Part shown: positions 21,287-29,630 of the stretch, piece by piece
Layout: each line of letters opens with the position of its first letter
How positions within the stretch are numbered: the first letter of the stretch is position 1
NCBI RefSeq assembly: GCF_000429365.1
Contig: NZ_AUBS01000001.1
Span: 124,001-188,000 of the forward strand
Source: Pseudodonghicola xiamenensis DSM 18339
GTDB taxonomy: Bacteria > Pseudomonadota > Alphaproteobacteria > Rhodobacterales > Rhodobacteraceae
Direction of reading: 5' to 3'
DNA length: 64,000 nucleotides
The notes under the pieces: model-generated
Told to the model about the DNA's origin: nothing
Databases searched by the model: none
The model's input: only the letters and a program-made list of their open reading frames with translations
Position numbers and translations under genes: made by a program

Positions 21287-21383
21287 ATGATACCGCGTTT
21301 CGCGGACATCGACTTGGCCCGCGCATCTGATCAGGGGCCGAGCCCGGATGGCTCGCGCGTCTGGCGCAGAAGGCCCGTGCCGC

Positions 21384-21412
21384 CGCATAGCAAAATCGTG
21401 GGCCGGGGTCAA
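21384..21412 (-). promoter_or_regulatory. candidate promoter for the DEAD-box helicase
   Basis: On the minus strand TTGACC (21407-21412) is followed after 17 bases by TATGCG (21384-21389). It would give a leader of roughly 90 bases before the helicase ATG. RNA-helicase genes often have long regulated leaders. The match to the -10 consensus is weak. Confidence 0.3.
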
Positions 21413-21479
21413 ACACAGTTGCGAATATATGAAATTTCTGCCGCGAAATAGTCACGGTGGGAACGACGCCACGGGCAGG

Positions 21480-22403
21480 TCAGAACTGTTTTTCCACTTT
21501 TGCCGCCAGCCCGAGATCGCAGCGGTGCAGTAGCCCCTCGGCCTCCAGCGCGGTGCGCAGGCGGGGGGTGTCGGCGCAAAGCTCGTCATAGAACGCGCGC
21601 AGGCCGGCGTCGCCCTCGTTGTCGCGGATGGTGCTCAGAACCTCATGCAGGGTCAGCCCGCCCTTGTCGCGGGGGCGGGCCGGCGCCAGTTCCGCCCGAT
21701 AGGAGCCATGCTCCAGCCGGTAGTGAAAGGCTGCCAGCCAGTCCTCCCAGCTCTTGGCGTGGCAATGGCATAGCAGCAGCCCCTGCAGCTCTGTCTCGGC
21801 TGGATTCATCTGCTCGCCGAGAAAGACATTGTGGATTTTCACGGTCAGATCGGACAGCCCGGTGCGCACGAAGAGCTTGCCGGCCAGATGGCTGAGAAAT
21901 CCGCCCTTCACGAAGGTGCCGAACCGGGGATACAGCCGGGCGACCGTCGCGTCGCGGGCTGGGCCGGCGGGGATGAAGCCCTTGAAACTGGTGCCGTCGC
22001 CGCCTGCCAGCACTTCGACGGGCCTCACCCGGGCACAGAGCGTCGTGGCCGGCAGCTGTGCCAGCCGCTGATCGACGGGGCGATCGGGCCAGAGGAATTC
22101 GTCGACATCCATATGGATCAGCCAGTCGACCTCGGCCTTGCGGCGGTGGATGCGGGTGGCGTTGAAGGTCTGGCGCGCCTGATGCTTGGCCGGACGCCGG
22201 ACCCCCTGCCTGCGCCAATAGGCATCGTCACAGGAGAAGACGCGGATTTTCGGATGGGCCTTCAGGGTGTCGAAGGTATCCGGATCGGGCGCGTCGAGAT
22301 GGATGTAGAGCCGCTGCGCGCCCAGCTCGAGATGATAGGCGGCAAAGGCCAGAACCTCGTCCCTTGGTGCCTTGATGGTCGAGACGATGCCCCAGCTTGT
22401 CAT
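21480..22403 (-). CDS. glycosyltransferase family 2-like protein (copy A)
   Basis: A 307-aa GT-A-type protein of the group annotated as glycosyl transferase family 2 (Glyco_tranf_2_4-like). It starts GIVSTIKAPRDE, keeps the nucleotide-sugar region, and has the DxD metal motif in IHMDVDEFLWP near residue 100. No transmembrane helix is visible, so it is cytoplasmic or peripheral. Substrate unknown; likely surface polysaccharide decoration. It is a clear paralogue of the next gene upstream (copy B), whose stop overlaps its start by four bases. It lies downstream in the same minus-strand run as prfC. Confidence 0.8.
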   Translation of the reverse strand: MTSWGIVSTIKAPRDEVLAFAAYHLELGAQRLYIHLDAPDPDTFDTLKAHPKIRVFSCDDAYWRRQGVRRPAKHQARQTFNATRIHRRKAEVDWLIHMDVDEFLWPDRPVDQRLAQLPATTLCARVRPVEVLAGGDGTSFKGFIPAGPARDATVARLYPRFGTFVKGGFLSHLAGKLFVRTGLSDLTVKIHNVFLGEQMNPAETELQGLLLCHCHAKSWEDWLAAFHYRLEHGSYRAELAPARPRDKGGLTLHEVLSTIRDNEGDAGLRAFYDELCADTPRLRTALEAEGLLHRCDLGLAAKVEKQF

Positions 22404-23410
22404 CTGTCAGAATGCTCCCGCGGCAGATCGCCGAACCATCGCGCGACCTTGTCATCAAGGTCAAGCGGCGCTGTCAGCAGCATGTCATGGGCGGTCAGGC
22501 GATCCAGCAGACGCGGGGTGGCAAGGTTGATCTGATCGTAGAAACGGCGCAGGCCTGCGTTCCCCTCGGCGTCGATGATTACGTCGAGAACGTCGCGTAA
22601 CCGCATGCGATCTTTTATCTTTTCGCGATACGATCCCTTGCTCATCCGAAACTTTAGATGGCGTTCGAAATGGGCCCAGTCGGGGGCATGGGCATGGCCC
22701 ACATGAACATCGGTCAGGCGGGAATAATTGGAAATCGGCAGGCCCTGGTGGATCACCCCATGGATGCCCAGCCGGATCTGCGGCAACCCCGTGCGGGCGA
22801 TGTTCTTACCGCCGGTATAGCCCAGGAATCCCTCGGGTACATAGGCGCCGAAGTCGGGATAGATATCGGCCAGCTCGCGCTTGGTCAGGCCGCGTTCGCG
22901 GCGGGTCAGCTTGAAGTGCGACGGACCGCGCCAGGGATCGTCTTGCGCCAGCAACTCGGCCGGGCGGATGCGGAGATAGGCCGCCTCAGGGTCCGCCTCG
23001 GCCAGAAGCTGCGCCAGCGGGCGGGGCGACAGCAGGAATTCATCGACGTCGATATGAGCCAGCCAGTGCATTTCACTGCGGCGATAGGCGCGCGAAGCGT
23101 TGAACGCCTGACGAAGCTGATGCGATCGCTGGGCGCGTTCGGGCTTCTTACGCCAATAGGCAGCATCACATTGGGTGATCCGCACCATCGGAAAGGGGGC
23201 GAAGAATTCCGCCACCTGGGGATCGGGCTGATCGAGGAAAATGTCGATCAGCGACGCCCCAAGATCGAGGTGATAGGCCGCGAAGCGGGCAATGGCGCCA
23301 AGCGGCGCCTTGATGGTCGATACCGTGCCCCAGCGCAGCCGGGTGGGGTCACGTTCGACCAGATCGGGCGGAACCGGCAGGTGGATATTGGATGGCGCCG
23401 GTTCCGTCAT
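22400..23410 (-). CDS. glycosyltransferase family 2-like protein (copy B)
   Basis: A 336-aa paralogue of copy A, with the same opening (GTVSTIKAPLGA), the same AAYHLDLGA segment, a matching C-D-A-A-Y-W-R block and the DxD motif in AHIDVDEFLLSP. It carries an extra ~26-residue N-terminus. The tandem pair probably arose by duplication; the two now differ widely. Both end in a helix with a G(L)RRFYD(Q/E) signature. Stop and start overlap (ATGA), so the pair is co-translated. The sugar donor and acceptor cannot be read from the sequence. prfC ends upstream after a 7-base gap. Confidence 0.8.
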   Translation of the reverse strand: MTEPAPSNIHLPVPPDLVERDPTRLRWGTVSTIKAPLGAIARFAAYHLDLGASLIDIFLDQPDPQVAEFFAPFPMVRITQCDAAYWRKKPERAQRSHQLRQAFNASRAYRRSEMHWLAHIDVDEFLLSPRPLAQLLAEADPEAAYLRIRPAELLAQDDPWRGPSHFKLTRRERGLTKRELADIYPDFGAYVPEGFLGYTGGKNIARTGLPQIRLGIHGVIHQGLPISNYSRLTDVHVGHAHAPDWAHFERHLKFRMSKGSYREKIKDRMRLRDVLDVIIDAEGNAGLRRFYDQINLATPRLLDRLTAHDMLLTAPLDLDDKVARWFGDLPREHSDR

Positions 23411-23417
23411 TCAGCGA

Positions 23418-25025
23418 TCACACCATCATTTCCTTGGTCGCGCTGAGCGTGAGATCGGGATAATCGCGCTCGATCCGGTCGATATCCCACTGCAACCGGG
23501 TCAGATAGACGATATCGCCGTCGTGATCATGGGCGATATGCTGCTTGTTGGCGTTGACGAATTTATCGACCGCCAGCTTGGGGCCGCTGACCCAGCGGGC
23601 CGAGGTGAACTGACTGGGTTCGAACCGCACCGGCAGGCCGTATTCCATCTCGATCCGGCTTGCCAGCACCTCGAACTGCAGGGCGCCGACGACGCCGACG
23701 ATGAAGCCCGAGCCGATCGAGGGTTTGAACACCTTGGCGGCGCCTTCCTCGGCGAATTGCATCAGCGCCTTTTCGAGGTGCTTGGCCTTCATGGGGTCGC
23801 CCGCGCGCACCGTTTGCAGCAGCTCCGGCGCGAAGGAGGGGATGCCGGTGACCCGGATCGCCTCGCCTTCGGTCAGCGTGTCGCCGATACGAAGCTGGCC
23901 ATGGTTCGGGATGCCGATGATATCGCCGGCCCAGGCCTCTTCCGCCAGCTCGCGGTCAGAGGCGAGGAACAGCACCGGGTTCGACACCGCCATCGGTTTC
24001 TTCGACCGCACATGCAGCAGCTTCATGCCGCGCTTGAAGTGTCCCGAGGCCAAGCGCACGAAGGCCACCCGGTCGCGGTGTTTCGGGTCCATGTTCGCCT
24101 GAACCTTGAAGACAAAGCCGGAAACCTTTGTTTCGTCGGGGAAAATCTGTCTCGGCTCAGCGCTTTGCGGCTGCGGTTCGGGGCCATAGGCGCCGATGCC
24201 TTCCATCAGTTCCTTCACCCCGAAGGAGTTGATGGCAGAGCCGAACCAGATCGGTGTCATATGGCCTTCGAGCACGGCCTGCGGGTCGAGCTTGGGCAGC
24301 AGCTCGCGCGCCATCTCCAGCTCTTCCATCAACTGGTCGAGCAGATGGGCGGGCACATGTTCGGCCAGCTTCGGATCATCCAGCCCCTCGATCTTGATCG
24401 ATTCCGCCACCTTGTTGCGGTCGGCCCGGTCCATCAGCTCGAGCCGGTCGCGCAGGATGTCATAGCAGCCGACGAAATCGCGACCCTGACCGATCGGCCA
24501 GGAGGCAGGCGTCACGTCGATCGCCAGCATCTCCTGAATCTCGTCGATGATCTCGAAGGTGTCGCGGCTTTCACGGTCCATCTTGTTGCAGAAGGTCAGG
24601 ATCGGCAGGTCGCGCAACCGGCAGACCTCGAACAGCTTTTGGGTCTGGCTTTCCACCCCCTTGGCGCCGTCGATCACCATCACTGCCGCATCCACCGCCG
24701 TCAGCGTGCGATAAGTGTCTTCGGAAAAATCCGAGTGGCCGGGAGTGTCGACCAGGTTGAACCGGAACTTGCCATAGTCGAAGGACATCGCCGAGGCCGA
24801 GACCGAGATGCCCCGATCCTTTTCCATCTGCATGAAGTCCGACCGGGTGCGCCGCGCCTCGCCCTTGGCGCGCACCTGTCCGGCCATCTGGATGGCGCCC
24901 CCGTACAGGAGGAATTTCTCCGTCAGCGTGGTCTTGCCCGCGTCCGGGTGTGAGATGATCGCAAAGGTGCGGCGCCGGGCGATTTCCGGCGGCAGGGCGG
25001 GGCGGTTCGAGGCGGTGTCCAACAT
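23418..25025 (-). CDS. prfC: peptide chain release factor 3
   Basis: RF3 is a translational GTPase that recycles class I release factors from the ribosome. The product is 535 aa, the normal length. G1 is SHPDAGKTTL, G3 is DTPGHSDF and G4 is NKMD; the QMEKDRGISVS switch region is present, as are domain II and the C-terminal RF3-specific domain (GVVGALQFEV). ATG at 25023-25025 is used because an upstream Met (25061) adds a Pro/Arg-rich non-family leader. Confidence 0.95.
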   Translation of the reverse strand: MLDTASNRPALPPEIARRRTFAIISHPDAGKTTLTEKFLLYGGAIQMAGQVRAKGEARRTRSDFMQMEKDRGISVSASAMSFDYGKFRFNLVDTPGHSDFSEDTYRTLTAVDAAVMVIDGAKGVESQTQKLFEVCRLRDLPILTFCNKMDRESRDTFEIIDEIQEMLAIDVTPASWPIGQGRDFVGCYDILRDRLELMDRADRNKVAESIKIEGLDDPKLAEHVPAHLLDQLMEELEMARELLPKLDPQAVLEGHMTPIWFGSAINSFGVKELMEGIGAYGPEPQPQSAEPRQIFPDETKVSGFVFKVQANMDPKHRDRVAFVRLASGHFKRGMKLLHVRSKKPMAVSNPVLFLASDRELAEEAWAGDIIGIPNHGQLRIGDTLTEGEAIRVTGIPSFAPELLQTVRAGDPMKAKHLEKALMQFAEEGAAKVFKPSIGSGFIVGVVGALQFEVLASRIEMEYGLPVRFEPSQFTSARWVSGPKLAVDKFVNANKQHIAHDHDGDIVYLTRLQWDIDRIERDYPDLTLSATKEMMV

Positions 25026-25076
25026 GGTCGCGCGTATAGGCGTGCTTCGGGGTGGAGGCAAGAAAATCAGCGTTGC

Positions 25077-26087
25077 CTATTGTGTCGAGGCGCGGCGTAG
25101 CAGGTCGATGACATCGGGACGGTCGAGCAGTGATTTCTGCACGTCGAGCCCCTGTGCTTCGCTGCGGGCATGATCGGAAAGGTGGGGGTCGATGCGCGCC
25201 AGCAGGTCGGGCGGCAGGGCGGCGCGGGTGCGGGGATCGACCAGCAGGCTTTCGGCGGCGATGCCCTCGGCATAGATGATCTCGTGATGATCGAAGAGAA
25301 GCTGGAAATAATCGACGAATCCGCCGTCCTGGACATAGATGGTGGTGCCGTTCACCAGATGTCGAGCCTTGATCAGCAGATCCGGCCGGCCGGTGCCAAG
25401 CGCATCGCTGCGTTGATAGACGAACAGGCGGTGGTCGGGGCTGACCACCAGATCGCCGGTGTTGTTGAGCGTGCCGGCCCGGATGACGATGGGGGCGAAG
25501 GAGCCGGTGGCCCGCAGGGTGCTTTGCCCGATCCAACGAACTTGCTGGCCGCCGTGATCGCGTGTCAGTACCCGGTCACCGACCTTCAGATCCTCGATTC
25601 TGACCTGCGCGCCCGAGGCCAGGGTGATCCGGGTGCCGCGGGTGAAGGACACGCTGGCGACCTGGGCGAATTTTACCGCGGCGGCGGCCCGGTTCATGCC
25701 GACCAGCGTATAGTCGATCTCGACGGTCATCGGCCCCAGCGGCAGCAGGTAGACGGCGGCGATCATTTCCTCTGCATCGGTTTCCACCAGGCCGAGGGCC
25801 TCGATCATCCGGCCGTCAGGGGTCATGAACTGCAGCGCGCTGTCTAGATGCAGCATTGCGCCGGGCTGGCCGGCTTCAGCGCCTTCGGCGATGCGGAATG
25901 TGCCGTCGTCGCGCGGCGCGATCACCAGCCGCTTGCGGCTGGCCCCGGGGCTGAGCTGATAGATATCATCAAGCATCATCTCTTCCATGTCGGACAGCGG
26001 ATCGCCCAGATTGGCGCCCTGCACGACGCGGAAGGTCTGGGCCGGAAAGACGGCGATGGCTTGGGTCGGGCTGTCGATGGCGGTCAC
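25077..26087 (-). CDS. Hint-domain (hedgehog/intein-like) protein
   Basis: A 336-aa protein with an N-terminal ~150-residue region of unknown fold and a central Hint domain: FTRGTRITLASGAQVRIEDLKVGDRVLTRDHG, then RWIGQSTL and VVSPDHRLFVY, a pattern typical of Hint_2 proteins of Rhodobacteraceae. The intein-style nucleophile (Cys/Ser/Thr) is Thr or Ser near the start of the domain (SFTRGT), not the usual Cys. No extein splicing partner is visible. These proteins are thought to be processed or exported in some cases, but function is unproven. Neighbours (prfC and an SDR) give no clue. Confidence 0.8.
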   Translation of the reverse strand: MTAIDSPTQAIAVFPAQTFRVVQGANLGDPLSDMEEMMLDDIYQLSPGASRKRLVIAPRDDGTFRIAEGAEAGQPGAMLHLDSALQFMTPDGRMIEALGLVETDAEEMIAAVYLLPLGPMTVEIDYTLVGMNRAAAAVKFAQVASVSFTRGTRITLASGAQVRIEDLKVGDRVLTRDHGGQQVRWIGQSTLRATGSFAPIVIRAGTLNNTGDLVVSPDHRLFVYQRSDALGTGRPDLLIKARHLVNGTTIYVQDGGFVDYFQLLFDHHEIIYAEGIAAESLLVDPRTRAALPPDLLARIDPHLSDHARSEAQGLDVQKSLLDRPDVIDLLRRASTQ

Positions 26088-26193
26088 GGGCGGAAAACTC
26101 TCTCAGGGCTGGCAGAACAGAGGTGGCCGGGGGGTGGAAATCAAGCCGTAGCATCAGATTGTGGCTAATCCGGGTCAAATCGCGGGTGAAAGG

Positions 26194-26222
26194 CTGGCAT
26201 CGAGGCGCGGGCGGGCTAGTAT
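26194..26222 (+). promoter_or_regulatory. candidate sigma-70 promoter for the SDR gene
   Basis: CTGGCA (26194-26199), a 17-base spacer and TAGTAT (26217-26222) lie about 45 bases before the SDR start. The -10 is close to consensus and the spacing is ideal. The segment lies in the 180-base gap between divergent genes, so some promoter is expected here. Confidence 0.45.
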
Positions 26223-26267
26223 CCGCTCCGATTGGGGCCGCCGGACGGCCGGGAAGGGAGAACGAAA

Positions 26268-27047
26268 ATGGACTTGGGAATTTCAGGTAAACGCGCATTG
26301 GTCTGCGCCAGCAGCAAGGGGCTGGGCCTTGGCTGTGCCGAGGCGCTGGCGGCCGAGGGTGTCGATCTGGTGATGAACGCCCGCGGCGCCGAGGCGCTTG
26401 AGGCCAGCGCCCAGGCGATCCGCGATGCCTATGGGGTCAAAGTGGTGACGGTGGCCTGCGATGTGACCACGCCGGACGGCCAGGCGATGGTGCTGAAAGC
26501 GGCCGAGGGGGCCGATATCCTGGTCAACAACGCTGGTGGCCCGCCCCCGGGCATGTGGACCGATTGGGAGCGAGAGGATTTCATCAAGGCGCTGGATTCC
26601 AACATGCTGACGCCGATCGCCTTCATCAAGGGGCTGGTGCCGGGCATGATGGAGCGCGGCTGGGGCCGGGTGGTGAATATCACCAGCCAGGCAGTGCGTG
26701 CGCCGATCCCTGTGCTGGGGCTGTCGAATGCGGCCCGCACCGGGTTGACCGGCTATGTCGCCGGCACCTCGCGTCAGGTGGCTTCCAAGGGGGTGACGAT
26801 CAACAACCTGCTGCCGGGGCTGCATGCCACAGACCGAGCGGAGTCGCTCGATACCGCCGCGGCCAAGCAGCAGGGGATCACCATCGAGGAAGCCCGCGCG
26901 CAGCGGTGTTCGGCGATCCCGGTGGGCCGTTATGGCACGCGGCAGGAATTCGGGGCCGCCTGCGCCTTCCTCTGCTCGCAGCATGCGGGTTTCATCGTCG
27001 GGCAGAACGTGCTGCTGGACGGTGGCGCGATCAATCTGACCATGTGA
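26268..27047 (+). CDS. SDR-family protein with a degenerate catalytic motif
   Basis: A 259-aa Rossmann-fold protein. The cofactor loop is ALVCASSKGLGLGCAEAL (TGxxxGxG-like, with S in place of the first Gly positions), and NNAG is present. The catalytic Ser is present (NITSQAV), but the usual Tyr-x3-Lys is replaced by S-N-A-A-R (in GLSNAARTGL). This is seen in a known divergent SDR subgroup related to 3-oxoacyl-ACP reductases, so dehydrogenase activity is doubtful or uses another residue. Start ATG 26268 follows GGGAGAACG; an upstream GTG or ATG would add 12 residues. It stands alone on the + strand. Confidence 0.82.
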   Translation: MDLGISGKRALVCASSKGLGLGCAEALAAEGVDLVMNARGAEALEASAQAIRDAYGVKVVTVACDVTTPDGQAMVLKAAEGADILVNNAGGPPPGMWTDWEREDFIKALDSNMLTPIAFIKGLVPGMMERGWGRVVNITSQAVRAPIPVLGLSNAARTGLTGYVAGTSRQVASKGVTINNLLPGLHATDRAESLDTAAAKQQGITIEEARAQRCSAIPVGRYGTRQEFGAACAFLCSQHAGFIVGQNVLLDGGAINLTM

Positions 27048-27052
27048 TGTCG

Positions 27053-27123
27053 GGGCCGGGGCGCGCTACCCGCCAGCCCCGGCCCGTTCGCCTCGGGGGG
27101 GAGGATGAAATACGATGAAATAC
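27053..27123. repeat. GC-rich inverted repeat and tandem decamer after the SDR gene
   Basis: Ten-base arms (27053-27062 and 27076-27085) flank a 13-base loop just after the SDR stop; no T-run follows, so termination is uncertain. Then GATGAAATAC occurs twice head-to-tail (27104-27113 and 27114-27123), followed by a partial third unit (GATGC). The rest of the 226-base gap up to the ABC gene holds no gene that I can support. Confidence 0.45.
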
Positions 27124-27273
27124 GATGCGGTCCCGAGCGCCATGTCTCTGCGGGAGAGGGCGCCGCTGCTCCCTTGCGGGGCACCTGTTGCTGACGGCTT
27201 GTCCCCGAAGGCGAGGGTTGCTATCTGCTGACCACCCGACAGTTTCCCTCGGGTTTGGGAACGAGGCCCGAGA

Positions 27274-28362
27274 GTGAGCGCAGAGACCACCACCCCACGG
27301 CTTGAGATCAAGAACCTGGTGCGTCATTTCGACGGGCGCAGGGTGGTTGATGACGTTTCCTTGCAGATCCGCGCGGGGCAGGTGACCTGCCTGCTCGGCC
27401 CTTCGGGTTGTGGCAAGTCCACCACGCTGAGGATGATCGCCGGGGTGGAGATGCAGGACACCGGTGAAATCTGGGTCGATGGCAAGCTGGTTTGCGACAC
27501 CGTCTTCCGGGTGCCGCCGGAGCGGCGAGAAATCGGGCTGATGTTCCAGGATTTCGCCCTGTTCCCGCATCTGAGCGTCGCCGACAATGTGGCTTTCGGC
27601 CTGCACGGGGGCAGCAAGGCCGAGAAACGCGCGCGGGTCGAGGAATTACTGACCCGGGTGCATCTGATCAACCATATCGACGATTATCCGCACCAGCTTT
27701 CGGGCGGTGAACAGCAGCGGGTGGCGCTGGCGCGCGCCTTGGCGCCGCGGCCCAAGATCATGCTGATGGATGAACCCTTCTCCGGCCTCGATAACCGGCT
27801 GCGCGACGGTATCCGCGACGAGACGCTGGCGCTGTTGAAGGAAGAGGATACCGCGGTTCTGCTGGTCACGCATGAACCCGAGGAGGCCATGCGCATGGCC
27901 GACGAGATCGCGCTGATGCGCTCCGGGCGGATCGTGCAGCAGGGCGCGCCCTATAACGTCTATACCCGGCCCGTTGATCGCGCGGCGGTGGCCTTCTTCA
28001 GCGATATCAATGTCTTGAAAGCACAAGTGAATGGGGCACTTGCCGATACTCCCTTCGGTCAGTTCCTGGCGCCTGGCTTTCCGGATGGTACCGATGTGGA
28101 TATCGTCTTTCGGCCGCAACATGTCCGCATTGATTTCGACCGCAACGGCCATGGCCCGCTGCCGACGCCGGCGGAAGGGGTGGCCGCCCGCGCCGTGGTG
28201 GAACGGGCAAGGTTCCTGGGCCATGAAAGCCTGGTCGAATTCCGCATGGATTACGACGGCGGTATTCTCAAGGCCACGGTGCCGAACGTGTTTCTGCCAC
28301 AGCCCGGTCGGGCGATGTGGCTGACGGTGCGGCGCGATCGCTGTTTCGTCTTCCCGGCCTGA
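27274..28362 (+). CDS. ABC transporter ATP-binding protein (FbpC/PotA-like), orphan
   Basis: A 362-aa ABC ATPase. Walker A GPSGCGKST, Q-loop FQDFALFPH, signature LSGGEQQRVALARAL, Walker B IMLMDEPFSGLD and the H-switch VTHEPEEA are all present, followed by a TOBE-like C-terminal domain. This architecture is that of importers for iron(III), spermidine/putrescine or sulfate-type solutes; the N-terminal half looks most like the FbpC iron family. No permease or binding protein is adjacent, so the partner must be elsewhere. The start is GTG 27274. Confidence 0.88.
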   Translation: MSAETTTPRLEIKNLVRHFDGRRVVDDVSLQIRAGQVTCLLGPSGCGKSTTLRMIAGVEMQDTGEIWVDGKLVCDTVFRVPPERREIGLMFQDFALFPHLSVADNVAFGLHGGSKAEKRARVEELLTRVHLINHIDDYPHQLSGGEQQRVALARALAPRPKIMLMDEPFSGLDNRLRDGIRDETLALLKEEDTAVLLVTHEPEEAMRMADEIALMRSGRIVQQGAPYNVYTRPVDRAAVAFFSDINVLKAQVNGALADTPFGQFLAPGFPDGTDVDIVFRPQHVRIDFDRNGHGPLPTPAEGVAARAVVERARFLGHESLVEFRMDYDGGILKATVPNVFLPQPGRAMWLTVRRDRCFVFPA

Positions 28363-28475
28363 ACCGTCCTGCCAACTGCCCCCCGATCCGACCTGCGGCG
28401 AATTTTCTGCTACGATTCTCTCTGCGTGGCGCTACTCTGGTTGTCAGATGACCTGTGGATCAGGAGGAGCGAGGC

Positions 28476-29315
28476 ATGGATCACATCGGCACGATGACCG
28501 AGACGGAGCGCATGCGTGTCGCCGATTGGGCGGCGGCTGAGGGGTGGAACCCGGGGGGGAGCGACATGGCCTGTTTCTCGCTGGTCGATCCCGAAGGCTT
28601 TATCGCCGGGCGAAGGGCGGGCGAGATGATCGCTTCGATCGCAGTGGTCAACTATAATCCGGATTTCGCCTTTCTGGGGTTCTATATGGTGCACCCGGAG
28701 TGGCGCGGTATGGGCCATGGGCTCAGGCTCTGGCAGGCGGCGCTGGAGCATGCGGGTGACCGGGTCATCGGGCTTGATGGCGTGGTGGCGCAGCAGGGAA
28801 ATTATCAGCGTGCCGGGTTCGAACTGGCCTATCGCAATATCCGCTTTGGCGGCCGCGCCGGGACGGTGGCGCCCACCGAGGGGGTCAAACTGCGCCCGGT
28901 GAGCGCGCCGTTCGAGGCGCTTGAACGGATGGATGCACGCGTGTTCCCGGCCCGGCGCAGCGGCTTCTGGGAAGGCTGGTTGGCGGCGCCCGGGCATCGC
29001 TCTGTCGCCGCCTGGGATGGCGAGACGCTGGTGGGCTTCGGCACTGTGCGGGCCTGTCGCGACGGGTATAAGATCGGGCCCCTGGTGGCGCGAGACCTGC
29101 GTGCGGCCCGGGCGGTTCTGGGCGATCTGATCGCGGGGCTGCCTGAGGGGGAGGAGGTGTTCCTGGATGTGCCTGAACCCAATGTCGAGGCGGTGCTGAT
29201 GGCCCGCCAACTGGGTCTGCGCCCGGTTTTCGAAACCGCACGGATGTACCGCGGGCCGGCGCCCAAGGTCGATCTGACACAGGTTTACGGCGTCACTACC
29301 TTCGAGTTGGGGTGA
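28476..29315 (+). CDS. tandem GNAT acetyltransferase
   Basis: A 279-aa protein with two GNAT-like halves. The N-terminal half has the acetyl-CoA loop in VHPEWRGMGHGLRLW (RGMGHG); the C-terminal half ends with the strand-loop FLDVPEPNVEAVLMARQLGL typical of the YitH/Acetyltransf_18 domain. Substrate unknown. ATG 28476 is chosen because AGGAGG lies eight bases upstream; the GTG at 28455 precedes that site. Gene context gives no pathway. Hairpin repeats start right after its stop. Confidence 0.85.
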   Translation: MDHIGTMTETERMRVADWAAAEGWNPGGSDMACFSLVDPEGFIAGRRAGEMIASIAVVNYNPDFAFLGFYMVHPEWRGMGHGLRLWQAALEHAGDRVIGLDGVVAQQGNYQRAGFELAYRNIRFGGRAGTVAPTEGVKLRPVSAPFEALERMDARVFPARRSGFWEGWLAAPGHRSVAAWDGETLVGFGTVRACRDGYKIGPLVARDLRAARAVLGDLIAGLPEGEEVFLDVPEPNVEAVLMARQLGLRPVFETARMYRGPAPKVDLTQVYGVTTFELG

Positions 29316-29473
29316 GGCGCGCCCGGAAAACGGTCCAATGGACCGTTTTCAGCGCCGAACGGGCGTAGCCCCGGGGCGTGGCGCGCCCGGAAAACGGTCC
29401 AATGGACCGTTTGGCGGGGAAACTCTCCCTCGGAGAGTTTCCTGATCCGTCTCACTCAGCGCCGAACGGGCGT
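29316..29473. repeat. duplicated hairpin repeat cluster
   Basis: A 33-bp unit occurs twice exactly (29316-29348 and 29380-29412). It contains the hairpin GAAAACGGTCC-AAT-GGACCGTTTTC (full in copy 1, one arm cut short in copy 2). A 17-bp unit, CAGCGCCGAACGGGCGT, also occurs twice (29350-29366 and 29457-29473). Between them lies a second hairpin, GAAACTCTCC-CTC-GGAGAGTTTC (29419-29441). These are short intergenic repeats of a type I associate with Rhodobacteraceae genomes. They lie between convergent genes and may end transcription. Confidence 0.8.
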
Positions 29474-29589
29474 GACCCCGGGGGCGAGCCTCTCCAACAA
29501 CGGCAGGCCTTTCCCCCGGTCCCCCTCGGTCCTTTCTCGACAAAAGTCTGGGCCCGCGTCGCTGTCATGAAAAGCCGCTGGCGCGGCTT

Positions 29590-29622
29590 GCCTCCGGCGG
29601 GGATATTTTAAGCCAGAAAAAG
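29590..29622 (+). repeat. gene-end repeat, copy 1 (GGATATTTT type)
   Basis: GCCTCCGGCGGGGATATTTT followed by AAGCCAGAAAAAG resembles a short element often found at gene ends in Rhodobacteraceae. A second copy lies at 37131-37163 (GCCTTCGGCGAGGATATTTT, then GACCAGGTCGAAG). It ends 8 bases before the stop of the convergent WYL regulator. The remaining bases between 29474 and 29630 show no gene. Confidence 0.55.
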
Positions 29623-29630
29623 AGCCAGGT

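Noticed and set aside
25077..26087. Classical intein call for the Hint protein
   Set aside because: No flanking extein halves and no usual N-terminal Cys; treated as a stand-alone Hint protein.
29316..29473. CRISPR array
   Set aside because: Only two copies of each unit, different units interleaved, no regular spacers and no cas genes.
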